Assembly (NCBI GenBank): GCA_964531735.1
Contig: CAZHGD010000205.1
Location: forward strand, 1 to 12,863
DNA length: 12,863 bases
Reading direction: 5' to 3'
Source of the DNA: CAZHGD01 sp964531735
Lineage (GTDB): Bacteria; Armatimonadota; UBA10988
This document shows, in pieces, positions 1-7,613 of the stretch (its first letter is position 1; every line of letters starts with the position of its first letter). The translations under genes were made by a program, and so were the position numbers. Below the pieces are notes generated by a model that did no database searches, was not told where the DNA came from, and saw only the letters and a program-made list of their open reading frames with translations.

Positions 1-480
1 TAGCCCCGGGCCGAGGTGGTGCGCCAGCAGCGCCCACCAATCCGGAAGCACACCCGGTGACGCGGGTGTGATACCAGGCGAGTGGGCCGGGCGGTTCGCC
101 GCTCACCAGCTCCTGCCCGGACCTCTCTACGCCCGCGGGCCCCAGCGGGATGCGGCTCTCTGCGGCTCCAGTCGGTGAGTGCGTCAGGGCGGCCAGGCAA
201 CGCCCGCGACCGGGAGGACGAGGCTCCAGCCGAGCCGGCCGTGGGGCGGTTGGCCACCAGAGCGGGACCTGGTCTCGTGCGGTCCCGGCGGGGAGTACGG
301 CCGGCGCGGCAGGAGCCTCGCCATCCCGCTCGTCATCGGCGCTGCTCGGCCGATGTGCGCCGCAGCGATGAAGTCGCGGGCAGCGAGGCGGCTGGGCGGT
401 GACGGGCGGCCGGCCGCACTGCACACTCGGCGGGCAGCACCGCCGCGCGGCCCACGGTCAGGAGTGAGCCGTCGCAGCCA
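1..480. other. Left-edge stretch with no supportable gene
   Basis: Short open frames exist on both strands, but their translations are rich in Arg, Ala, Pro and Gly with no recognisable domain, as expected by chance in very GC-rich DNA. One plus frame entering from the left edge stops at 69-71 and another at about 176-178; either could be the tail of a gene lying outside the window, which cannot be judged here. The stretch contains hairpins at 15-38 (stem interrupted by one bulged base), 49-70 and 428-445. I see no tRNA or recognisable riboswitch. Its right end carries the promoter of the following operon. Confidence 0.5.
49..70. terminator. Small GC hairpin, possible terminator of an upstream gene
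   Basis: Perfect 8-bp inverted repeat CACACCCG / CGGGTGTG around a 6-base loop (57-62). No U-tract follows. A second hairpin lies just to its left at 15-38. Both would fit the end of a gene lying left of the window, but that gene is not visible. Confidence 0.3.
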
Positions 481-496
481 TGCTATAATCGCCGCA
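481..496 (+). promoter_or_regulatory. Extended -10 promoter giving a leaderless transcript
   Basis: TGCTATAAT at 481-489 is a perfect extended -10 element (TGn plus TATAAT). No convincing -35 hexamer lies 16-18 bases upstream, which is typical of extended -10 promoters. Six bases separate the hexamer from base 496, so the expected transcription start coincides with the A of the ATG. No other in-frame ATG, GTG or TTG occurs before the first membrane helix, so the start codon cannot easily be moved downstream to make room for a leader. The presenilin-like gene and leuS behind it would then be transcribed from here with no 5' untranslated region. Confidence 0.75.
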
Positions 497-1356
497 TGGA
501 CGCGCTGACGCCCCAGACCGCCGGCGACGATCCCGGAGCCCGGCGGCTGGCCCGTTGGACCCCGGGCCTGCTGCTGGCCTACGGTCTGGGTCTGTGGCTG
601 CTCGGCGAGGCCAAGGTGGACAGCGTCCGCCTGGCGGCGGTGTTGTCGCAGTTGTCGTGGCTCGCCTTCACCGCGGTCTTGCTGGTGGCCACCGGTGGCC
701 TGGTGGCAGCGCGCTGCCCGCGGCCGGCGGTGGTGCTGCTCGGCGCGTTGGCGGCCGGCGGCTGGTTCGGTCTGTCGTACGGGCTGGGCAAGGACCCGCC
801 GCGCGTGGCCGGCGTGGCGGCGACGCTGCTGATGGTCGTGGCCATGGCCGCGCTCGGGCGCGTCTTGTCGTGGCTGTTTCGGGAAGCGTCGCTGTTGCCG
901 CCGGCGTTGGTCTTGGCCGGCGTGGTCGACCTCTGGGGCGTGCGGCAAGGCGTGGTGGCCAAGGTCGCCGAGCACAGTATGGAGACCATCACCAAGGCCT
1001 CGGCGACCATTCCGGGCGTGGCGAGCACGGCGCCGTCGGCGTTCGCGCTGGCCGATCTGAGCATCGGCCCGGGCGACATCGCTGTGGCGGCACTGGTGCT
1101 CGCCGTGGCGCTCAACAGCGGATTCGACCTGCGGCGTAACCTGTACTGGATGTACGGTCTGACCATCGCTGGGCTGGCCCTGGTGATGGCGACCGGCTGG
1201 TTGGTGCCGGGCCTGGTGTTCATTGGGTTGGCCGGCATCGTGGCCAACCTGGGGCGGTTCCGCTACAGCCCGCAGGAGCGGCAGGCCTTGCTGGTGGCCT
1301 TCGGCCTGTTGGTGGTGGGCCTGGCGGTGGCGACGGTTCTGATGGCAAAGAGGTGA
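496..1356 (+). CDS. Putative presenilin/SPP-like (GxGD) intramembrane aspartyl protease
   Basis: A 286-residue, strongly hydrophobic protein with about nine predicted membrane helices (near 24-38, 45-70, 78-94, 104-127, 132-149, 187-207, 216-234, 237-252 and 263-283). Three landmarks match the presenilin / signal peptide peptidase layout. Asp145 sits in a helix as VVDLWGV (family pattern YDxxxV). Asp194 sits in GPGD at 191-194, 49 residues later (family GxGD). Pro238-Gly239-Leu240 begins the second segment after that, where the family has PAL. The loop after Asp145 (QGVVAKVAEHS) also resembles that of archaeal presenilin homologues. If correct, it cleaves transmembrane substrates inside the membrane. 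PGL instead of PAL and the absence of Tyr before Asp145 are deviations. A type IV prepilin peptidase also has GxGD, but its other motifs and Cys-rich loop are missing. That the gene is real is near certain; the family assignment is by eye. It lies three bases before leuS and is probably read from a leaderless mRNA. Confidence 0.6.
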   Translation: MDALTPQTAGDDPGARRLARWTPGLLLAYGLGLWLLGEAKVDSVRLAAVLSQLSWLAFTAVLLVATGGLVAARCPRPAVVLLGALAAGGWFGLSYGLGKDPPRVAGVAATLLMVVAMAALGRVLSWLFREASLLPPALVLAGVVDLWGVRQGVVAKVAEHSMETITKASATIPGVASTAPSAFALADLSIGPGDIAVAALVLAVALNSGFDLRRNLYWMYGLTIAGLALVMATGWLVPGLVFIGLAGIVANLGRFRYSPQERQALLVAFGLLVVGLAVATVLMAKR

Positions 1357-1359
1357 TCC

Positions 1360-3942
1360 ATGTCGGACCGAGCGAAGTACGACTTCCGTGACATCGAGCA
1401 GCGTTGGGCGCGGACCTATCGCGACCGCGACCTGTTCCGCACGCGTGAGGATGCCGAGCGCGAGTTCTTCTACTACCTCGACATGTTCCCGTACCCGTCC
1501 GGCAGCCTCCACATGGGCCACCTTCGCAACTACACCATCGGCGACGTGATCAGCCGCTACCAGACCATGCGCGGCCGCAACGTGCTGCATCCCATGGGTT
1601 GGGACGCCTTCGGCCTGCCGGCCGAGAACGCGGCCATCAAGCATGCCACGCATCCCGGCGTCTGGACCGATGGCTGCGTCGATGAGATGAAGCGGCAGTT
1701 CGCGCTGCTGGGCATCAGCTTCGACTGGGCGCGTGAGGTCAACACCTCCAAACCCGATTACTACCGCTGGACGCAGTGGCTCTTCCTGCGGTTCTACGAG
1801 CGCGGTCTGGTCACGCGCCAGGAGTCGCCGGTCAACTGGTGCCCGAGCTGCGAGACGGTGCTGGCCAACGAGCAAGTGCTGAACGACGGCACCTGCGAGC
1901 GCTGTGGCCACGCGGTGAACAAGCGCCGGCTGGAGCAGTGGTTCTACCAGACCACGGCCTATGCGCAGCGGCTGCTGGACGACCTCGACCAGCTGACGCA
2001 CTGGCCCGAGGCGGTGCGCACCATGCAGCGCAACTGGATCGGGCGCAGTGAGGGTGTCCAGTTCACCTGGGCGGTGAAGGACCGCGACATCCGCTTCGAG
2101 GTCTTCACCACGCGCATCGACACGGTCTTCGGCGTGACCTTCATGGTCCTGGCGCCGGAGCATCCGCTGGTTGAGGAGCTGGTCGCGGGCACCGGCCGGC
2201 AGGCCGAGGTGGCCGCCTTCGTGAAGCAGGTGCTCAGCGAAGACCAGTTCGCGCGGCAGTCGGCCGAGGCGCCCAAAGAGGGCATCTTCACCGGCGCTTA
2301 CGCCATCCACCCGCTGACCGGTGAGGAAGTGCCGATCTGGCTGGCCAACTACGTCATGATGGACTACGGTACCGGTGCCATCATGGCGGTGCCGGCGCAT
2401 GACGAGCGCGACTTCGCGTTCGCCACCAAGTACGCCCTGGGCATCCCGCCGGTGATTGTGCCGGCGGGCGAGACGCCGGACAGCCTGGCGCTCCCGTACA
2501 CCGGCGAGGGCTTCCAGGCCAACAGCGGCGAGTTCGACGGGCTGCCGAACCGCGAGGCCCAGGTGAAGATCGCCGAGCACATGGAGGCGAACGGCATCGG
2601 CCGGCGGACGGTGAACTACCGGCTGCGCGACTGGTGCCTGTCGCGGCAGCGCTACTGGGGCTGCCCCATCCCGATCATCTACTGTCCCACCTGCGGGACG
2701 GTACCGGTGCCCGACGATCAGTTGCCGGTGGCCTTGCCGCTCGACGCCGAGTTCACCGGCGAAGGTAACCCGCTGGCCTCGTCGGCGAGCTTCCAGCAGG
2801 TGAGCTGCCCGAAGTGCGGCGGCGCGGCGCGGCGCGAGACCGACACCATGGACACCTTCGTGGACTCGTCCTGGTACTTCCTGCGCTACGCCTCGCAGCC
2901 GGCCGACGCCCCGTTCCGGCGCGCCGATGTGGACCGCTGGATGCCGGTGTCGCAATACGTGGGTGGCATCGAACATGCCACGATGCACCTGATCTACGCG
3001 CGCTTCTTCTGCAAGGTGCTCTACGACCTGGGCCTGGTCGGCTGTGATGAGCCGTTCGGCCGGCTGTTCACCCAGGGCATGGTGACCAAGGAAGCCTGGT
3101 GGTGCGACGCCGAGAAGAAGTGGTACACCGACCGCGCGCAGCTCAGTGCCGACGGCCGGCAGTCGCCACAGGGCAACCCGGTGGACCGCCAGGTGGCCAA
3201 GATGTCCAAGAGCATCGGCAATGTGGTCGCGCCCGAGGCCATCTGTGAGCGGTACGGCGCCGACACCGGCCGCTGCTACATCCTGTTCATCGGCCCGCCC
3301 GAGGCCGAGGCCGAGTGGCAGGATGACGGGGTGACCGGTGTGCACCGCTTCCTCAACCGCGCCTGGCGCTGCTTCGTGCCGCACGCCGAGCAGGCTTTGC
3401 CCGACTGGCGCGCGCAGCTTGGCGATCTGGACGAGCAGGCCGCGGCGGTGCGGCGCAAGCTCCACCAGACGGTGGCCAAGGTCGGCTCGGACATCGAGCG
3501 GTTTGCCCTGAACACCGCCGTGGCGGCGCTGATGGAGCTGATCAACACGGTGCTGCCGTTTGTCGAGGATCGCCTGGCTGGCTCACCCACGCTGGCCGAC
3601 CGCGCGGTCTACAGCGAGGCGGCGGAGCTGTTCGCGCTCATCCTGGCGCCCTTCGCGCCGCACCTGGGCGACGAGATCTGGACGGTGACCGGTCACCCGG
3701 GCACCACCTACGAAGCCGACTGGCCCGCGTTTGAGGCGGCGGTGGCGGCGGCCGAGAGCCTGACCATCGCGGTGCAGGTCAACGGCAAGCTGCGCGACAA
3801 GCTGTCAGTGGCCGCCGACGCGAGCGAGGACGAGGTCCGTGCGCTGGCGCTGGCGTCACCCCGGGTGCAAGCGGTGCTGGCCGGCCGCGAGCCCAAGAAG
3901 GTCATCGTCGTGCCGGGCCGGTTGGTCAACATCGTGGGCTGA
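1360..3942 (+). CDS. leuS: Leucine--tRNA ligase
   Basis: A cytoplasmic class I aminoacyl-tRNA synthetase that charges tRNA-Leu and edits mischarged products. Its 860 residues are normal for bacterial LeuRS. Visible motifs are HMGH at 51-54 (HIGH class) and KMSKS at 614-618. The CP1 editing domain shows TTRIDT at 250-255 (the commonest form is TTRPDT) and GTGAIMAVPAHDERD at 337-351, with the editing-site Asp at about 348. Two pairs of CxxC occur: 161-164 with 179-182, and 442-445 with 483-486, probably zinc-binding. A leucine-specific insertion precedes KMSKS, and the C-terminal domain ends with the usual VQVNGKLRDK stretch. The start has a good Shine-Dalgarno, AAAGAGGTGA, overlapping the end of the preceding gene, with only three bases between the two genes, so they form an operon. 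Identification is secure. Confidence 0.98.
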   Translation: MSDRAKYDFRDIEQRWARTYRDRDLFRTREDAEREFFYYLDMFPYPSGSLHMGHLRNYTIGDVISRYQTMRGRNVLHPMGWDAFGLPAENAAIKHATHPGVWTDGCVDEMKRQFALLGISFDWAREVNTSKPDYYRWTQWLFLRFYERGLVTRQESPVNWCPSCETVLANEQVLNDGTCERCGHAVNKRRLEQWFYQTTAYAQRLLDDLDQLTHWPEAVRTMQRNWIGRSEGVQFTWAVKDRDIRFEVFTTRIDTVFGVTFMVLAPEHPLVEELVAGTGRQAEVAAFVKQVLSEDQFARQSAEAPKEGIFTGAYAIHPLTGEEVPIWLANYVMMDYGTGAIMAVPAHDERDFAFATKYALGIPPVIVPAGETPDSLALPYTGEGFQANSGEFDGLPNREAQVKIAEHMEANGIGRRTVNYRLRDWCLSRQRYWGCPIPIIYCPTCGTVPVPDDQLPVALPLDAEFTGEGNPLASSASFQQVSCPKCGGAARRETDTMDTFVDSSWYFLRYASQPADAPFRRADVDRWMPVSQYVGGIEHATMHLIYARFFCKVLYDLGLVGCDEPFGRLFTQGMVTKEAWWCDAEKKWYTDRAQLSADGRQSPQGNPVDRQVAKMSKSIGNVVAPEAICERYGADTGRCYILFIGPPEAEAEWQDDGVTGVHRFLNRAWRCFVPHAEQALPDWRAQLGDLDEQAAAVRRKLHQTVAKVGSDIERFALNTAVAALMELINTVLPFVEDRLAGSPTLADRAVYSEAAELFALILAPFAPHLGDEIWTVTGHPGTTYEADWPAFEAAVAAAESLTIAVQVNGKLRDKLSVAADASEDEVRALALASPRVQAVLAGREPKKVIVVPGRLVNIVG

Positions 3943-3954
3943 GCCCCACTGCGT

Positions 3955-3990
3955 CCGGTGGTGCGCGGCCGCCCGGCTGAGCACCACTGG
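3955..3990 (+). terminator. Hairpin after leuS
   Basis: CCGGTGGTGC (3955-3964) pairs with GCACCACTGG (3981-3990) over 10 bp, including one G-U pair. The 16-base loop contains the palindrome GCGGCCGC. It begins 12 bases after the leuS stop and lies before the next promoter, so a termination role is plausible. There is no U-tract, and the loop is larger than usual. Confidence 0.4.
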
Positions 3991-4000
3991 GCGCTGGCCC

Positions 4001-4029
4001 TTGCATCGCCTCGCCGCGTGAACTATAAC
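4001..4029 (+). promoter_or_regulatory. Housekeeping-type promoter for the first pseudopilin gene
   Basis: TTGCAT at 4001-4006 and TATAAC at 4024-4029 are separated by exactly 17 bases. The -10 matches consensus at 5 of 6 positions; the -35 matches only TTG. Transcription would begin near 4036, leaving a leader of about 70 bases with a Shine-Dalgarno before the ATG at 4108. Such A/T-rich hexamers stand out in this GC-rich DNA, which supports the call. Confidence 0.55.
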
Positions 4030-4107
4030 CGGACTGGGTTGGCGGTGCATAGCTGCTGCGTGCACGCCGAGCGCAGGCGGTTGGGCCGGTCGTCTAGGGA
4101 GCAATCC

Positions 4108-4686
4108 ATGAAGCGACACGGCTTCACCCTCATCGAGTTGCTCGTCGTCATCGCGATCATCGCGATCCTGGCAGCCATCCTGTTTCCGGTGTTCGCCAAA
4201 GCCCGCGAGAAGGCGCGGCAGAGCAGTTGCTCGTCCAACTGCAAACAGCTCAGCCTGGCGCTGTTGCAGTATGCCCAAGACTATGACGAGACGTTCCCGA
4301 TCCAGTTCTTCGGCTGGTCGAACGTACCACCCACCTGGCGTGAGACGATCGTGCCGTACGTCAAGAACGACCAGATCTACCAGTGCCCGTCCAGTCGGCA
4401 GTGGACCTACGAGTACGGGATGGACCCGAACTGGGTCTACCTGACCACCGGTGCCGACTACGGCCTGACGCTCCCGCTGGCGCGGTTCATCCGCCCGGCC
4501 GAGACGCTGCTGATGGGTGAGAACCGGGACGGCGACTGGCCGGTCAACATTCCCGGCTCGACTTGGGGCGCCATCCAACTCCGGCACAACGAGGGCGCCA
4601 ACTGTGCCTTCGTGGATGGCCACGTCAAGTGGATGAAAGTGGACCAGCTCAACGCGAACGACTACTATTACTGGAAGGCCTACTGA
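4108..4686 (+). CDS. DUF1559 / H-x9-DG pseudopilin-like protein (copy 1)
   Basis: A 192-residue protein with a class III (prepilin-type) signal: short basic MKRHG, then FTLIE and a hydrophobic helix to about residue 28. Prepilin peptidase would cleave after Gly5 and methylate Phe6. Glu10 is the conserved +5 Glu of pilins. The helix is followed by FPVFAKAREKARQSSC and a globular domain with QYAQDYDE, a Cys (93) and the C-terminal H-x9-DG motif (His160, Asp170-Gly171), which defines the DUF1559 group. It is probably exported and assembled or anchored through its N-terminal helix like type II secretion pseudopilins; its actual role is unknown. I chose ATG 4108 over an upstream in-frame start at 3958 because it places the prepilin signal at the N-terminus and has AGGGAG six bases upstream. 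It probably has its own promoter (TTGCAT/TATAAC) and is followed by a perfect hairpin. Confidence 0.92.
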   Translation: MKRHGFTLIELLVVIAIIAILAAILFPVFAKAREKARQSSCSSNCKQLSLALLQYAQDYDETFPIQFFGWSNVPPTWRETIVPYVKNDQIYQCPSSRQWTYEYGMDPNWVYLTTGADYGLTLPLARFIRPAETLLMGENRDGDWPVNIPGSTWGAIQLRHNEGANCAFVDGHVKWMKVDQLNANDYYYWKAY

Positions 4687-4687
4687 C

Positions 4688-4713
4688 CCAGGAGGGCCGC
4701 TTGGCCCTCCTGG
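4688..4713 (+). terminator. Perfect 11-bp hairpin after the first pseudopilin gene
   Basis: CCAGGAGGGCC (4688-4698) and GGCCCTCCTGG (4703-4713) form a perfect 11-bp stem with loop GCTT, starting two bases after the stop codon. No U-tract follows. Position and stability suggest a terminator or an mRNA 3'-end stabiliser that separates expression of the two pseudopilin genes. Confidence 0.65.
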
Positions 4714-4744
4714 CTACCACCACTCCGTCCCGTTGCCGGGATGG

Positions 4745-4759
4745 GTCATGACGCATGAC
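4745..4759. repeat. GTCATG-acg-CATGAC dyad upstream of the second pseudopilin gene
   Basis: A perfect 6-3-6 inverted repeat that can also be read as two tandem CATGACG units (4747-4760). It lies 57 bases before the start codon at 4817, in a gap where no clear -10/-35 pair is visible. The symmetry and size fit a regulator's operator, but nothing else shows that it is one. Confidence 0.3.
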
Positions 4760-4816
4760 GACCGAAGGTGTCGCGGTTGTGTGGGCACGTCGGTCGCGCA
4801 GTTGGGTGAGTGAACG

Positions 4817-5446
<630 letters not shown>

Positions 5447-5462
5447 CGGCAGCCGGTGATCG

Positions 5463-5501
5463 GCACCACCGCACCGCGCCGACGGCGCGGTGCGGTGGTG
5501 C
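5463..5501. terminator. 18-bp bidirectional hairpin terminator between converging genes
   Basis: The arms at 5463-5480 and 5484-5501 are perfect inverted repeats of 18 bases around a three-base loop (GAC). The hairpin sits between the stop of the second pseudopilin gene (plus strand) and the end of the SDR gene (minus strand), so it can serve both transcripts. No U-tract is seen in either direction. Confidence 0.75.
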
Positions 5502-5507
5502 GCGTGC

Positions 5508-6278
5508 CTACCAGGGGGGTAGCGCCAGCGTCCCGCCGTCGAGCGTCAGCACGGTACCGTTGATGTAGCCGGCATCGTCGCTCAGCAAGAAGGCGACGGC
5601 TTTGGCGATGTCGTCCGGCCGCCCCAGCCGGCGGACCGGGATCTTCTGGGCCACTTCGGCGTAGAGCTCATCGACGGGCTTGTCCCAGCCGGCGCACGAT
5701 GCGGCCAGCATTGGCGTGTCGATGGTGCCGGGTGAGACGCCCACGGCGCGGACCACGCCCGCGTGGTCGGTGGCCAGACACCGAATCAGCGCCTCCAGCG
5801 CCGCCTTGGACGCGCAGTAGACCGCGTGCTGCGGGAAGCCGACGTGCGCCGCCACCGAGGTGGTGATCACCACGGTCCCGCCGCCACCGCGCTCCATGAC
5901 GGGAATCGCGTGCTTGCAGGTCAGGAAGGTGCCGCGCACGTTGACGCCCATCAGCTTGTTCCAGATGGCGTCGTCGAAATCGGTCACCTTGCCCGGCGCC
6001 CAGGCCCCGGCATTGCAGTGCAGGGCATTGAGGCCACCGTACCAGGCCACCGTCTGGTCGACCAGCTCGCGCACGCTGGCCTCATTGGTGATGTCTACTT
6101 CGCAGTAGCGCGCTTCCAGCCCGGCGTCGCGGAGTTCGGCCTCGAGCGCGGCGCCTTCCACCGGCTGGTTCGACGCCGCGACGACCTTGGCCCCCAGGCC
6201 GGCCAGGTGGCGCGTGCAGCCGGCGCCGATCCCGGAGGTGCCACCGGTCACGATGATGACGCGTTCGGCCAGACTCAT
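5508..6278 (-). CDS. Classical short-chain dehydrogenase/reductase (SDR)
   Basis: A 256-residue NAD(P)-dependent oxidoreductase, probably cytoplasmic, interconverting an alcohol and a carbonyl group. The classical SDR signature is complete: nucleotide-binding TGGTSGIG at 11-18, Asp62 after the fourth strand, CNAG around 88-91, Asn113, Ser141, and the catalytic pair Tyr154 and Lys158 in YCASK. SPGTIDTPM at 182-190 and LDGGT near the C-terminus are also typical. The substrate cannot be read from sequence. ATG 6278 overlaps the stop of the preceding VOC gene as ATGA, indicating translational coupling; an earlier in-frame start at 6293 would lie inside that gene and add five residues before the usual SDR N-terminus. 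It is the last gene of a four-gene operon and ends just before the shared hairpin terminator. Confidence 0.93.
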   Translation of the reverse strand: MSLAERVIIVTGGTSGIGAGCTRHLAGLGAKVVAASNQPVEGAALEAELRDAGLEARYCEVDITNEASVRELVDQTVAWYGGLNALHCNAGAWAPGKVTDFDDAIWNKLMGVNVRGTFLTCKHAIPVMERGGGGTVVITTSVAAHVGFPQHAVYCASKAALEALIRCLATDHAGVVRAVGVSPGTIDTPMLAASCAGWDKPVDELYAEVAQKIPVRRLGRPDDIAKAVAFLLSDDAGYINGTVLTLDGGTLALPPW

Positions 6279-6622
6279 GGCTTGTACCCCCACGGCAGAT
6301 CGTCGTCGGTCTCGTACTCCATCAGCTCAATGACCACGCCGTTCTCTTCACAGAAGACGACGTTCAGTCGCGGCGTCGGGTTGAACGGCCCGAGCACCAC
6401 GGTCAGGCCCTTCATCGCTGCGGCGAGGTTGTCGACGCGGTAGGCCACGTGGGGCAGCTCGCGGAGCGGGCCCTCGACCGGGCTGTCGCTCTCGTAGCGC
6501 AGGAACTCGATCTTCTGGGGATGCGAGCGCGGGTCGGTCACCGACACCTTGGTGGCGGCAACGTACTCTTCGCCCTCGTGCTGTTCGGCCGTCGGCAGGC
6601 CGACATGGTGGAACTGGCGCAT
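6275..6622 (-). CDS. Small VOC (glyoxalase/dioxygenase-fold) protein
   Basis: A 115-residue, single-module VOC-superfamily protein, half the size of two-module dioxygenases, so probably active as a dimer. FHHVGLPT at the N-terminus, LPHVAYRVDNL at about 56-66 and NGVVIELMEYE at 94-104 form the repeated beta-alpha-beta-beta-beta pattern. His6, His58 and Glu99 are candidate metal ligands. The family includes isomerases, epimerases, lyases and glyoxalases, so the reaction is open; in this operon an isomerase or epimerase of a keto intermediate would fit. ATG 6622 has AAGGAG eight bases upstream; a TTG codon one position earlier is less likely. It follows the epimerase-like gene by 18 bases and overlaps the SDR gene by four. 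Confidence 0.85.
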   Translation of the reverse strand: MRQFHHVGLPTAEQHEGEEYVAATKVSVTDPRSHPQKIEFLRYESDSPVEGPLRELPHVAYRVDNLAAAMKGLTVVLGPFNPTPRLNVVFCEENGVVIELMEYETDDDLPWGYKP

Positions 6623-6640
6623 CAACTGCTCTCCTTGGTC

Positions 6641-7591
6641 CTAGCTGTCGTGGCTCGCCCGCCAGGCCAGAGCGCTGTCGGCCATGGCGGCGAAGTCATA
6701 GGCCGGGCGGTAGCCGAGGACGGTCCGGGCCCGGGTGATGTTGATCTCGAACGGGTGGTAGGCCGGGCACGGGATCTCGACTGTGGGCAGCCCGGTACGC
6801 TCGGCCAGGTACTCGGCGGCGGCGCGGTAGCCGAACGGGGCCGGGCCGGCGATGTTGAAGGCATCGCCGATGGCCTCGGGTCGGTCGATGGCCAACCCGA
6901 ACGCCTGCATTACGTCGTCGATCTGGACGATGTGCCGGCGCAACGGCAGGCCGGCGGCGTCGACCAGAATCGGCACGTGTTCGCGACCGGCCCGGACGAG
7001 AGCGAGCACGGCTTCGGGCACTTGCCCGAAGCCGTGGCCCGGTTCGGCCGGGTCGACGTTCTGGAGCAGCGAGAAGTGGTTCAGCAGGTCATCGCGTTCG
7101 AACACCCAGGACGACCGCAGGATGGTCACCGGCAGCCCGTACTGCACCTGGTACTGCCGGGCCATGGTCTCCTCGACCACCTTCGAGAAGGCGTAGTAGC
7201 CGGGATAGGCGGTCAGCGGGTGCTGCTCGTCGATGGGTATGGGCTGCGGGTAGAACCAGATGCCGAACACGGCATCGCCGCTGAGCAGCACCACCTGCCG
7301 CGGGCGCTGCTCGCGGCAGGCTTCTAGCACGTTGAACGTGCCGCGCACGCTGACCTCGAAGAAGGTCTCCGGATCCTCCTTGGTCGTGGCCAGGTGGACG
7401 ACCAGGTCGGTGCCGGCGACCACTTCGCGCACCGCGGCCGGGTCGGTGATGCTACCGGTGACCGAGACCGTCGCACCGGGCACCGGGTTGCGGTGCACTA
7501 GGGCGCGCACCGCCAGACCGCGTTGGGCCAGGAGCTCCACAACGCGACAGCCCAGCTTGCCGCTGGCGCCGAAGATGGCTGCCGAAGCCAT
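6641..7591 (-). CDS. NAD-dependent epimerase/dehydratase-family protein (extended SDR)
   Basis: A 316-residue extended SDR with a Rossmann N-terminus, GASGKLG at 8-14, then LVVHLATT (63-70) and NVLEAC (87-92), which are typical of sugar-nucleotide epimerases and related dehydrogenases. The active site shows Ser104 (LLSGDAVFG) and Tyr133-x3-Lys137 in YAFSK. The C-terminal part (IVQIDDV, FNIAGP, LGYRPAYDF) follows the family pattern, with substrate-binding residues that cannot be assigned. It could be a sugar epimerase, an aldose or uronate dehydrogenase, or a dehydratase; the company of a Gfo/Idh oxidoreductase and an SDR favours carbohydrate or polyol metabolism. The gene lies 22 bases after the oxidoreductase gene. 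The ribosome site before ATG 7591 is weak. Confidence 0.88.
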   Translation of the reverse strand: MASAAIFGASGKLGCRVVELLAQRGLAVRALVHRNPVPGATVSVTGSITDPAAVREVVAGTDLVVHLATTKEDPETFFEVSVRGTFNVLEACREQRPRQVVLLSGDAVFGIWFYPQPIPIDEQHPLTAYPGYYAFSKVVEETMARQYQVQYGLPVTILRSSWVFERDDLLNHFSLLQNVDPAEPGHGFGQVPEAVLALVRAGREHVPILVDAAGLPLRRHIVQIDDVMQAFGLAIDRPEAIGDAFNIAGPAPFGYRAAAEYLAERTGLPTVEIPCPAYHPFEINITRARTVLGYRPAYDFAAMADSALAWRASHDS

Positions 7592-7613
7592 GTTGGCCTG
7601 CCTTTCTGCGCTG

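Noticed and set aside
82..402. A 106-codon plus-strand frame in the left-edge region
   Set aside because: Composition is Arg/Ala/Pro-rich with no motif, no good ribosome site and several competing frames over the same bases.
496..1356. Type IV prepilin peptidase as identity of the GxGD membrane protein, suggested by nearby pseudopilins
   Set aside because: The N-terminal Cys-rich loop and the first Asp motif of prepilin peptidases are absent; the Asp spacing and downstream PGL fit the presenilin/SPP arrangement better.
2107..2124. TTRIDT in place of TTRPDT in the LeuRS editing domain as a possible editing defect
   Set aside because: The discriminating Thr residues and the Asp are retained, the downstream GTGAIMAVPAHDERD is intact, and the Pro position is known to vary between LeuRS proteins.
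184..3465. A 1093-codon open frame on the minus strand, antisense to leuS and the presenilin-like gene
   Set aside because: It mirrors two well-supported genes; its translation is rich in His, Arg, Gln and Gly with no domain. Long antisense open frames are expected opposite GC-rich genes with strong third-position bias.
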